From positions 1 through 58,249 of the forward strand of contig JAEDDX010000007.1 in assembly GCA_016293615.1 (NCBI GenBank): a stretch of DNA of 58,249 bases. Direction: 5' to 3'. The notes beneath the pieces are model-generated. The model was not told the DNA's origin and did no database searches. It saw only the letters and a program-made list of their open reading frames with translations. Both the position numbers and the translations under genes were made by a program. The DNA is from Acetatifactor sp. Its GTDB lineage: Bacteria; Bacillota; Clostridia; Lachnospirales; Lachnospiraceae. Shown here piece after piece: positions 50,871-58,249 of this stretch (position 1 is the stretch's first letter; every line of letters begins with the position of its first letter).

Positions 50871-51856
50871 CGGTTTCTCCATTGCGCAACCTGTTCATGC
50901 ACGGGTTTTGCGACTTTTTTGCGGGTGAGCTCCATCAATCCCAGAGGTGTCAGATCAATGACTCTGACCGTCATGGAATCATTGGCAACCAAGTCTCTCA
51001 TATACTGCAGCAGAGCCTGCCTGTTTTCCTGCTCCTTCATATTGATGAAGTCAATGATGATGATTCCGGACAGATTGCGCAGACGCAGCTGTAAGGCACA
51101 TTCTTCTGCGGCCTCCCGGTTGATTTTGACGGCTGTTTCGTCTCCAATGTCCCTCTTGCTTTCGTATTTGCCCGTATTAACATCAATTACCGTCAGGGCT
51201 TCAGTTGGTTCAATGATCAGATAAGCGCCCGATTTGAGCCATATACGGCGTTCCAGGGCCATTTCAGCTTTGGAGTCTATCGCATACAGTTTATTCAGTG
51301 ACAGAAAACGGTCTTCGTAGAGCCTGATGGGCACTCCGCAGGCATTTGTTTGCAAAATATGATACACGCGGGGATCATCCGTAATGATTTCGGAGTACTC
51401 TTTCGGTGAGATCAGTTCCTCTGTCTGGGGTAATCTGTTCACATCATTTTCATAAATCACGGAAAAGCAGGCGGCATGTGCTATTTTGGGCAGAAGCGAC
51501 GCCGGAAAGACTTTTCTGTCGGCTGTGACAGTGGCCTGTTTGGTCTTTTGTGCATCACGGATGATCTGTACGGGAAGTTCATCTCCCTGTTTGAGAACCC
51601 CGTCATATGTGCGGTTGATCAGATAAGGATCCGCTGCATTTCTCAGGGGAAGAAAACAGATCTCCCTGTCTGCGATTTCCACAAAGCAGGCGTCCAGATT
51701 TTTGACTATGTTTTTAACCTTTGCAATGTAAATATTGCCGATTTTGCTGTCGGAGAGAAAGGATACGACAGTCGGGCGGTCGTTCCGGATCAGAAAAGCT
51801 CCCGGATGGCCGTGATATTCGGTATAGATCAGCTTGCCCTGTTGTGTACTGTTCAT
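50867..51856 (-). CDS. rng: Ribonuclease E/G family protein
   Basis: The 329-residue protein has an S1-like start (GNIYIAKVKNIVKNLDACFVEI) and the RNase E/G catalytic core: ALTVIDVNTGKYES and GIIIIDFINMKEQENR supply the two metal-binding aspartates. It lacks the long C-terminal scaffold of RNase E. The ATG at 51856 follows AAGGAAG and fits the family N-terminus. An ATG at 51913, overlapping the TIGR03936 stop, would add 19 residues. It is the third gene of a minus-strand run. Confidence 0.9.
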   Translation of the reverse strand: MNSTQQGKLIYTEYHGHPGAFLIRNDRPTVVSFLSDSKIGNIYIAKVKNIVKNLDACFVEIADREICFLPLRNAADPYLINRTYDGVLKQGDELPVQIIRDAQKTKQATVTADRKVFPASLLPKIAHAACFSVIYENDVNRLPQTEELISPKEYSEIITDDPRVYHILQTNACGVPIRLYEDRFLSLNKLYAIDSKAEMALERRIWLKSGAYLIIEPTEALTVIDVNTGKYESKRDIGDETAVKINREAAEECALQLRLRNLSGIIIIDFINMKEQENRQALLQYMRDLVANDSMTVRVIDLTPLGLMELTRKKVAKPVHEQVAQWRNR

Positions 51857-51905
51857 AGCGGCTTCCTTATCCGAAATGGTTAAGGAGGCTTTCGGCGGAA
51901 TCGTT

Positions 51906-52604
51906 CTACTCATGATGTCCGATGTCTCCAAGTGAAATAAGGTTGTCAGGTTCGGACTCGGCTCGGGTATACACATCCTCCCTGGTGATAAACAAAGCGT
52001 TTTCGGGTAAGGATTCATCATACTCTGCCAGCATGGCTTCCATTACCTGCACAGGCTTGATATTGTTGCCGCTTGAGGCATTGAGAAGCATGTGGAGGTT
52101 TTGACCGTTCCATTCCAGTACATAGACGCCCGGTCTTAAGTCAAAATCTCTGGTTCCTTTTTTGGTCGCCTTCGTAATGATTACGCTTTTCTTCTGCAAA
52201 AAGGCTTCGACTGCTCCTGCAATATCGACGGAAGGCGCTCTGCCTTCTTTGAACGACACTGTATACTCTGCGGCAGCAACACTTGCCATCGCATTCTCGG
52301 CAGTATCTGGGAGAATCCGTACAGAACGAATCTGAATTCCCGGTACGCTTGCCGCATTGATTCTGTTCTTGATATCCTCGCAGGTGGTCATGGAATGAAC
52401 TTCGATGTCCATATATTCTCCGTTGCTCTCGATACCGACACCGAGAGGGGCTGCAAAGGTCATGATCTGATGAGGACTAAAACCTTTTGTGTATGCGATA
52501 TCAATTTCAGCCCTTCGAATCGTCTTTTGAAAATACCGCATGACATCCAGGTGACCGATATAGCGTACCGCCCCATGCTTTTCGAATCGTAGACGTAGTT
52601 TCAT
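51906..52604 (-). CDS. TIGR03936 family radical SAM-associated protein (DUF2344)
   Basis: The 232-residue protein matches the family start KLRLRFEKHGAVRYIGHLDVMRYFQKTIRRA and KGFSPHQIMTFAAPLGVGIES. It always accompanies the TIGR03960 radical-SAM protein and RNase G in clostridia; its molecular role is undefined. GGAGGG precedes the ATG at 52604, and the gene begins three bases before the TIGR03960 stop would end. Confidence 0.92.
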   Translation of the reverse strand: MKLRLRFEKHGAVRYIGHLDVMRYFQKTIRRAEIDIAYTKGFSPHQIMTFAAPLGVGIESNGEYMDIEVHSMTTCEDIKNRINAASVPGIQIRSVRILPDTAENAMASVAAAEYTVSFKEGRAPSVDIAGAVEAFLQKKSVIITKATKKGTRDFDLRPGVYVLEWNGQNLHMLLNASSGNNIKPVQVMEAMLAEYDESLPENALFITREDVYTRAESEPDNLISLGDIGHHE

Positions 52605-52606
52605 TG

Positions 52607-54508
52607 TTAACACCCTCCTGTCACAAGTCCTTCATCAGGCCTGGACTCAAAACAGATTCCGCCGCCGAATCTGGCAGCACCGCAAGCCTGACATTTCTTC
52701 TTACAGTTTGCGGATATTTCCTCCCGTTGGGCCTTTTCCCATTCGCGCATTAAGAATTCCTTTGTCACGCCGCAATCGATGAAGTCCCAGGGCAGAATCT
52801 CATCCAGTGAGCGCTCTCTGTGTGCATAAAAGTCTGCGGACAGACCACACTCGGTGAGAACGCGCATCCAGCGCTCGTTGTCATAATACTCTCCCCAGGC
52901 ATCATAGATACTGCCCTCTTTATAAACACGACGGATGACTTCGCATAGTCTTCTGTCCCCTCTGGCGAGAATACCTTCCAAAACACTGACATCAGCTTCA
53001 TGCCAGTTGTACTTGATACTCTTCTGGTTCAGCTGTTCTGAGACTGCTGTACGGGTCAGATACGCTTTTTCGATGAATTCCTCCTTGGTACACTGTCTGG
53101 CCCACTGGAACGGCGTAAAGGGCTTTGGCACAAAGAAGGAGGTACTGGCTACAATCTGTACCTTGCCGTTTACTCTCTTCTCCTTGGGAACGGTTTCGAA
53201 GAAGGTTGCGGCTATCTTATTGGAGAGCTCCGCAATCCCCCGTATGTCTTCAGGCGTTTCTGTCGGAAGCCCCAGCATGAAATAGAGCTTTACTCTTGTC
53301 CAGCCGCCTTCGAAGGCAAGTGCAGCTCCTTTTAGTATGACTTCCTCAGTCAATCCCTTGTTGATGACATTGCGAAGTCTTTGGCTTCCGGCTTCCGGCG
53401 CAAAAGTCAGGGAGGATTTCCTGACATCCTGCACCTTACCCATCACATCCAGGGAGAAGGCGTCGATTCTGAGGGATGGAAGAGAGATATTCGTGTGTGT
53501 CTTGCTGCAGTCTTCTATCAGATAGTCCAAAAGCTCTGGGAGTTTGGAATAATCGCTGGAGCTTAAGGAACTTAGGGATATCTCCTCATGACCGGTGTTT
53601 TTCAGCATCTGCTTTGCCCAGATTTTTAAGGTTTCCGCATCGCGTTCGCGGACCGGACGATACAGTTGTCCGGCCTGACAGAAACGGCAGCCTCTGATGC
53701 AGCCGCGCTGGATCTCCAATACGACTCTGTCCTGCGTTACCTTGATAAAGGGGACGATCGGCTTTAGGGGATAATACGTATTGGACACATTCATTTCAAT
53801 TTCCTTGCGGATCGTCGCAGGAATGCCCTCTTCTGTCGGTAAAAAGCTTTTTATGGTCTGATCATCATTGTAGGTCACTTCGTAGAATGCCGGCACATAC
53901 ATGCCGGGCAGTTTCGCGGCTCTACGTAAGAATTCGGTACGGCCAAGCTTTTTCTCCCTGCAATCCTGATAGAGGTTCAGGAGGTTGCGATACTGTGTCT
54001 CGCCCTCTCCGATATAGAAAATGTCAAAAAAATCCGCAAGCGGTTCCGGATTGTAAGTACAGGGACCGCCTCCGATGACGATCGGATGCTCTTCTGTCCG
54101 GTCGGCTGAGTTGATCGGAATCTGCGCCAGATCCAGTATCTGCAGAATATTGGTATAGCACATCTCATATTGGATGGTGATACCCAGAAAATCAAACTCC
54201 CGGATCGGATCTTGTGATTCCAGTGCAAACAATGGGATATGCTCCCTGCGCATGATGGCGTCTAAGTCAAGCCATGGGGAGTAAACTCTCTCGCACCAGA
54301 CATCCTCCCAGGAATTGAACATATCATACAGAATCTGAATGCCCAGATGCGACATACCGATCTCATATACATCGGGAAAGCACATGGCAAAACGAATCCG
54401 GATCTTCGACTTGTCTTTCACGACGGCATTGACCTCATGACCGATGTAACGCTCGGGTTTTTCTATTTTCATTAAGATATCATCTGATAAAGCAAGATAA
54501 TCTGACAT
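52607..54508 (-). CDS. TIGR03960 family B12-binding radical SAM protein
   Basis: The 633-residue protein has an N-terminal B12-binding-like domain (RFAMCFPDVYEIGMSHLGIQ). The radical-SAM cluster motif C-x3-C-x2-C is in QRGCIRGCRFCQAGQLYRP, and a cysteine-rich C-terminal end (NCKKKCQACGAARFGGGIC) may hold another cluster. The reaction is unknown. It leads the minus-strand operon with TIGR03936 and RNase G. In many clostridia the set lies beside rplU; here it is about 17 kb away. Confidence 0.92.
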   Translation of the reverse strand: MSDYLALSDDILMKIEKPERYIGHEVNAVVKDKSKIRIRFAMCFPDVYEIGMSHLGIQILYDMFNSWEDVWCERVYSPWLDLDAIMRREHIPLFALESQDPIREFDFLGITIQYEMCYTNILQILDLAQIPINSADRTEEHPIVIGGGPCTYNPEPLADFFDIFYIGEGETQYRNLLNLYQDCREKKLGRTEFLRRAAKLPGMYVPAFYEVTYNDDQTIKSFLPTEEGIPATIRKEIEMNVSNTYYPLKPIVPFIKVTQDRVVLEIQRGCIRGCRFCQAGQLYRPVRERDAETLKIWAKQMLKNTGHEEISLSSLSSSDYSKLPELLDYLIEDCSKTHTNISLPSLRIDAFSLDVMGKVQDVRKSSLTFAPEAGSQRLRNVINKGLTEEVILKGAALAFEGGWTRVKLYFMLGLPTETPEDIRGIAELSNKIAATFFETVPKEKRVNGKVQIVASTSFFVPKPFTPFQWARQCTKEEFIEKAYLTRTAVSEQLNQKSIKYNWHEADVSVLEGILARGDRRLCEVIRRVYKEGSIYDAWGEYYDNERWMRVLTECGLSADFYAHRERSLDEILPWDFIDCGVTKEFLMREWEKAQREEISANCKKKCQACGAARFGGGICFESRPDEGLVTGGC

Positions 54509-54554
54509 ATATAAGCCTCATTTCAGCGAATATTTCTGACTTGGCTGACAAGTA

Positions 54555-54583
54555 TTGCAAGGTTGTCTGCCGCCACTTACTAT
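54555..54583 (+). promoter_or_regulatory. Promoter of the small membrane-protein gene
   Basis: TTGCAA (54555-54560), 17 bases, TACTAT (54578-54583). On the opposite strand TATAGT boxes overlap it and could serve the TIGR03960 gene, so this is probably a divergent promoter pair. Confidence 0.55.
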
Positions 54584-54665
54584 ACTATACCATAGTTTTG
54601 GCATTTTTGGAAACAAAACTACATATCTTGTATCAATTTAGAGAGAAAGTGCGTGCGAGAAAGCT

Positions 54666-54995
54666 ATGAGTGACATGACACAGGAGCAGAGAATCATGCT
54701 GGTACATCAGCTGCGGCAGAGAAATTATGAGGACAGGCTTGATATGAACCATTGCGAAAGGCTTCTGTACGGTGATATGCCGGTGAATCAGTTAGAAAGG
54801 CATGGCTATACAGGAATCCGGGTGCTTGCCGCAGTGCTCATGGTAGCGCTGGTTGTGTTTCTCGACAGATCTCAGACAAAAATAGCCGGGATCACTTCAA
54901 CAGGTTTCTTTGAAATGATCTCGGCTGACAATAACAACACGGCTGAAAAGATATTGACCTTTTTGGTCAAAGATTATAACAGCCCGCAAAGGTAA
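54666..54995 (+). CDS. Small single-pass membrane protein, unknown
   Basis: The 109-residue protein has a charged N-terminal half (EQRIMLVHQLRQRNYEDRLDMNHCERLLYG), a membrane helix (IRVLAAVLMVALVVFLD, about residues 51-67), and a short polar tail. I recognise no family. A good promoter lies upstream, and its last 22 bases overlap the end of the convergent HelD-like gene. It seems a real gene because the frame, promoter and helix agree, but the ribosome site is weak (GCGAGAAAG). Confidence 0.65.
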   Translation: MSDMTQEQRIMLVHQLRQRNYEDRLDMNHCERLLYGDMPVNQLERHGYTGIRVLAAVLMVALVVFLDRSQTKIAGITSTGFFEMISADNNNTAEKILTFLVKDYNSPQR

Positions 54996-57900
54996 AGGAA
55001 GGCATTGTTGATCACGCTCTGCTGTCTGCCTGCAATGACATAATAGTCCGCCTGCTCTCCCTCCTCACACAGATAGGTGCCGTAAGCCGGGATATCACAG
55101 AAAATCACTTTTCCGGAGCATGCCGGCACGATTCCGTAACCTCTGTCGGAAAACAACAGGGGAAGCCGGTTTTGCGAGGCATCCGGAGCGATCAGACGGG
55201 CAGAGGATTTGAGACCCGACAGCATGGTCTGACCATCCGTTGCGTATATTTTTTCACCCTTTTGCAGCGTCAGGTACCACCAGCTTCGCGTGCCCTCCGC
55301 CTGTCTGCTTTCCTGTTGCTTTTCAGTAAACAGGAGTTTTCCGGAACCGTCCTGAAACTGTAGGCTTCCGGAGGGCTTGTCGATTAGGATTCTTACCTCT
55401 GGCGTTGTGAGCTCAAAGGTGCGGATACTGTCTTTGGCGCGACAGGTTTTGTCAATATGGTCAATCGCTATCAGAGGATGATGCCCTGCCTTTAGGGAGG
55501 AACCCTTACAGAATGTGATTCTGAATATGGCTGATCCGATTGGCGTGATGCGCAGAATTCCATACTGGCTTTGAACATAATACCCATCCTGTTGTCGGGT
55601 CACCCAACGGATCGACTGATTGATTCTGGCATGTCCGACAGGCTTTAGCATATCATTTGAAGGCATATCTCCAAATACAGTCTGCAGGTTTGCTTTTGGC
55701 GCCGTCTGGGGAATTGCATCTTCTGTCTTTGGCACAGGATTGGAGCTATATAATCTGGTCAATGACTGTCCGGATGCACTGCTTTGAGCAGGCTGCAGAG
55801 GCTTGACGCTTCTGACAGAGATCACAGGACGCTTTGCAACAGAGACGGTTGATTTCCTTTGCCTGTTTTCCGCAATCGGTTGAGCCGGGGAGTTTGTTTC
55901 AGGCTTCTCTTCGTCTTCAGCTGCAAAAGTGGCCGTATGACCGCCGGAAGCCGGTTCTTCGAGTAATTCTGTCATGGAACCCGCGCATAAAACAGACAGT
56001 TCGTGCAGCGCTCTGGTACAGGCAACATATAGAAGTCTGGCATGACCGTTATCGGAGGGATAGGCTTCGCTTGTCGGCTGAAACAGAAGGACGGTATCAA
56101 ACTCCAGACCTTTTGTCAATTCTACGGGAAGAACGGATACCCCATTGCCAAAGGAAGCGCTCTCCGGGTCCCAATCCAACAGCTTCATATGCTTGGACAT
56201 CTCAGGCGCGAGCTTTTTACTCTCTTCTTCATTTCTGCAGATGACCGCAATGGTATCATAGCCGTCCCTTTGCCAGGCCTTGCAGATTTCGGCAGCCTTT
56301 TGTCCAAGGGTTTCGATACTTGTGTCAGTTTCAGTTTGCACCGAAACCGGTTTCCCGTGTCGAATGATCGGTTCCACGGGATAGATCGGGAAAGTACCAT
56401 GTCTTAAGATATTGGTAGCAAACTCAGAGATTTCGATGGTATTACGATAGCTCTTGCGCAGGGTGTTAAAGGAGTCTGATTTTGTGCGGATGAACAGTTT
56501 TCGAAGGGCATTCCAGTCACACAGTCCAAAGCCGAAATGGATGTTCTGGGAAGTGTCTCCCATAATCGTATAAGTACAGTCCTTGATACAGGTGTCCAGT
56601 ACCCGGTAGATCATCATTCCAAAGTCCTGCGCCTCGTCAATGACGATATGATGCGCTTCGCTGATGACCTCTGTCTCTTTGACCAGCTTATAGAGCAGGG
56701 CAAGAGCTGCGAGATCATATACATCCAGGGCCTTATCAGGGATGTTCACCTGATGTCCCGCGGCAATCTGCTGCTGCAGAAAGCGCTGATACAGCATGTA
56801 GATGGATTCCTTCCGGGCAGGCTCTCCGAAGAAGGCTCTGTAAGCCCTGAATATGGCTTTCCTTTCCACCTCCGAATACATTGCAGGGCGGTTTAGGAAT
56901 TCCTCCTGAATCTTCGCTGTGAGGCGTTCATTGAGCATGTTGATCTTGCTCTGGATGGAAACATACGGATTCTGTTCCAAATAGCGCTCCACAGCATCCT
57001 TCTGTATCAGCCTGACAAGCTTCGGGGCAATACCGTTTCTTTGATCCTCTTCGGTCCTGTCATAGACACCGTTCTTACCATCGAGCAGGCCCTCTACAAA
57101 CTGTCTCGGATTGAGTGTGACATCCTGCACCTTGATCATTTCCGACTCCAGCTTCTGTATGAAGGCAAGCAGGTCCCGGTACCATTCCTCGGTGCCCTTT
57201 ACTGCTTCTTTGATGTCAGGCGCCTTGAGTTTATATTTTTTATTGTCCCAGTCTTCATACAGCAGTCTGATCATAAGCTGCTCCATCGTCATCTGTCTGA
57301 CCCCATAGACATCCAGATCAGGCAGGACACCAGTAATATAGTTCAGTAAAATACGGTTGCTGCCGACAATGTAAAAGTCCTCCGGACGAAAACGTTCTTT
57401 GTAGTTATACAGGATATAGGAAATCCGATGCATTGCCACCGTTGTTTTACCCGAACCGGCAACACCCTGAACGAGGCAGTTGTGATAGGGGGATTTTCGA
57501 ATGATTTCGTTCTGCTCCTTTTGAATCGTGGCAACAATCTCGCCCAGAACAGCCTCTTTGTTTTTGGAAAGATACTTCATCAGAAGATCATCGTTGGATA
57601 CCACTTCCGTGTCCACATAATCGAGAAGCCTGCCGTCTTCTATTTCGAAGGTTCTTTTAAGCTTCAGATCGATCGGGATCTCGCTCCCGTCAGGGGCGTG
57701 ATAACTGCAATTGCCGAGGCCGTTTTCGTAATAGGCGTTGGCAACCGGTGCTCTCCAGTCGACCACGATCTGTGTCGTTCTGTCCTTTGCAATGCCGCCT
57801 TTGCCAATGTAGAGGGATTCTGTCTTATCAAGCTTCTGATCCCTGAAAATGATTCTGCCGAAATAGGGCTTGTATTTCGCCCGTTCGTTTCTATGAAGCG

Positions 57901-58105
57901 CACGCTTCATGTGCTCATTGAGAGTGATGGTATTGTTTAGAAGCGTCCACAACTCTACATCCGCATCATGATAATGCTCCAGCATTTCATCGATTTCTGC
58001 CTGCATTCGAGTGACCTCACTGCTGTAATTCTGCAGATTTTCATCGATAATTGATAGTGTATTCTTCAGATAGGTTTCTTCAGATTGTCTGTCTGTTCCG
58101 CGCAT
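54974..58105 (-). CDS. HelD-like UvrD-family helicase fused to a GH31 N-terminal-like domain
   Basis: The 1043-residue protein has a helical N-terminus, Walker A GVAGSGKT (214-221), Walker B HIVIDEAQDFG, and C-terminal helicase motifs (ELTKGLEFDTVLLF, LLYVACTRALHEL). This is the superfamily 1 layout of HelD, an RNA-polymerase-clearing ATPase. After a Pro/Ser/Gln linker (about 740-829), the last 214 residues (55618-54977) resemble the beta-sandwich before GH31 glycosidase barrels: EVRILIDKPSGSLQFQDG, KLLFTE, LLFSDRGYGIVP and ADYYVIAG. No GH31 catalytic barrel follows. ATG at 58105 after GGAGG is preferred to 58117. Confidence 0.85.
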   Translation of the reverse strand: MRGTDRQSEETYLKNTLSIIDENLQNYSSEVTRMQAEIDEMLEHYHDADVELWTLLNNTITLNEHMKRALHRNERAKYKPYFGRIIFRDQKLDKTESLYIGKGGIAKDRTTQIVVDWRAPVANAYYENGLGNCSYHAPDGSEIPIDLKLKRTFEIEDGRLLDYVDTEVVSNDDLLMKYLSKNKEAVLGEIVATIQKEQNEIIRKSPYHNCLVQGVAGSGKTTVAMHRISYILYNYKERFRPEDFYIVGSNRILLNYITGVLPDLDVYGVRQMTMEQLMIRLLYEDWDNKKYKLKAPDIKEAVKGTEEWYRDLLAFIQKLESEMIKVQDVTLNPRQFVEGLLDGKNGVYDRTEEDQRNGIAPKLVRLIQKDAVERYLEQNPYVSIQSKINMLNERLTAKIQEEFLNRPAMYSEVERKAIFRAYRAFFGEPARKESIYMLYQRFLQQQIAAGHQVNIPDKALDVYDLAALALLYKLVKETEVISEAHHIVIDEAQDFGMMIYRVLDTCIKDCTYTIMGDTSQNIHFGFGLCDWNALRKLFIRTKSDSFNTLRKSYRNTIEISEFATNILRHGTFPIYPVEPIIRHGKPVSVQTETDTSIETLGQKAAEICKAWQRDGYDTIAVICRNEEESKKLAPEMSKHMKLLDWDPESASFGNGVSVLPVELTKGLEFDTVLLFQPTSEAYPSDNGHARLLYVACTRALHELSVLCAGSMTELLEEPASGGHTATFAAEDEEKPETNSPAQPIAENRQRKSTVSVAKRPVISVRSVKPLQPAQSSASGQSLTRLYSSNPVPKTEDAIPQTAPKANLQTVFGDMPSNDMLKPVGHARINQSIRWVTRQQDGYYVQSQYGILRITPIGSAIFRITFCKGSSLKAGHHPLIAIDHIDKTCRAKDSIRTFELTTPEVRILIDKPSGSLQFQDGSGKLLFTEKQQESRQAEGTRSWWYLTLQKGEKIYATDGQTMLSGLKSSARLIAPDASQNRLPLLFSDRGYGIVPACSGKVIFCDIPAYGTYLCEEGEQADYYVIAGRQQSVINNAFLYLCGLL

Positions 58106-58219
58106 GTCGTCCTCCATATTCTTTGATTGGCGCCTTATAAATACAGTATATAGAAAAATAAAATGAATACTAGACTTTTTATTCTTTTTTTGATATAGTT
58201 TTAGATGTACTTATGCATT

Positions 58220-58249
58220 GAAAAAGCTACCTGTTTTTTGCAGGTAGCT
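58220..58249 (-). terminator. Intrinsic terminator on the minus strand at the window edge
   Basis: AGCTACCTG and CAGGTAGCT form a 9-bp stem, and on the minus strand TTTTT follows (58224-58220). It should end a minus-strand gene beyond the window, isolating the helD-like gene. Between 58118 and 58219 I see only AT-rich sequence. Confidence 0.75.

Noticed and set aside
1..58249. CRISPR arrays, rRNA, tRNA or replication origin
   Set aside because: I found no regularly spaced repeats, tRNA cloverleaf, rRNA sequence or cluster of DnaA boxes when reading both strands; short tRNA-like stems were not sought by program.

Overview
The window reads as chromosome of a spore-forming, low-to-moderate GC Firmicute of class Clostridia, most likely Lachnospiraceae. 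The reasons are the cotJABC spore-coat operon, an ECF vitamin-type transporter, the mreBCD-pbp2-minCDE-rodA wall/division cluster, a DUF4321 protein before radC, Prp beside an N-terminally extended L27, and the paired radical-SAM genes TIGR03960/TIGR03936 with RNase G. Most of it is core genome on the + strand. I see no prophage, rRNA, tRNA, CRISPR array or insertion sequence.

Layout. 1-3.2 kb: cotJABC and a Xaa-Pro aminopeptidase. 3.3-7.2 kb: EcfT, a protein fusing two ECF ATPases and an S component, and the remnant of an alpha-galactosidase gene. 7.3-19.1 kb: pepT, miaB, a SulP transporter, mutS-mutL-miaA and a PLP enzyme. 19.3-29.9 kb: DUF4321, radC, mreBCD, a large class B PBP, minCDE, rodA, mgsA and a D,D-carboxypeptidase, packed as an elongation and division-site operon. 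30-34.9 kb: a small P-loop protein, a HlyD-like membrane protein, ylmE, sepF, aroB, lspA and an RluA-family gene. 35.8-40.9 kb: a cytidylate-kinase-like gene, L21 leader, rplU-prp-rpmA, obgE, yhbY, nadD, yqeK, rsfS. 40.9-46.8 kb: alternating strands with DUF378, a divergent lexA/yneA-like SOS pair, degV, a TetR regulator, a TtcA-like enzyme, an AI-2E family transporter and dtd. 46.9-58.2 kb: a flotillin, an Xer recombinase with a dif-like site behind it, a gamma-carbonic anhydrase, a minus-strand Nudix-RNase G-TIGR03936-TIGR03960 run, a small membrane protein, and a HelD-like translocase.

Most notable points. (1) The HelD-like protein carries a C-terminal region of about 214 residues that looks like the N-terminal beta-sandwich of GH31 glycosidases, with no catalytic barrel. 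(2) A 28-bp dif-like site lies just upstream of a XerS-like tyrosine recombinase, suggesting a self-contained chromosome-dimer resolution module. (3) lexA and a LysM-type division inhibitor share a promoter region with LexA boxes. (4) Both ECF ATPases and the S component are one polypeptide. (5) A frameshifted GH36 relic lies at 6.9-7.1 kb. Start codons were chosen by ribosome-binding-site spacing and family N-termini. All family calls come from reading motifs; no database search was run.
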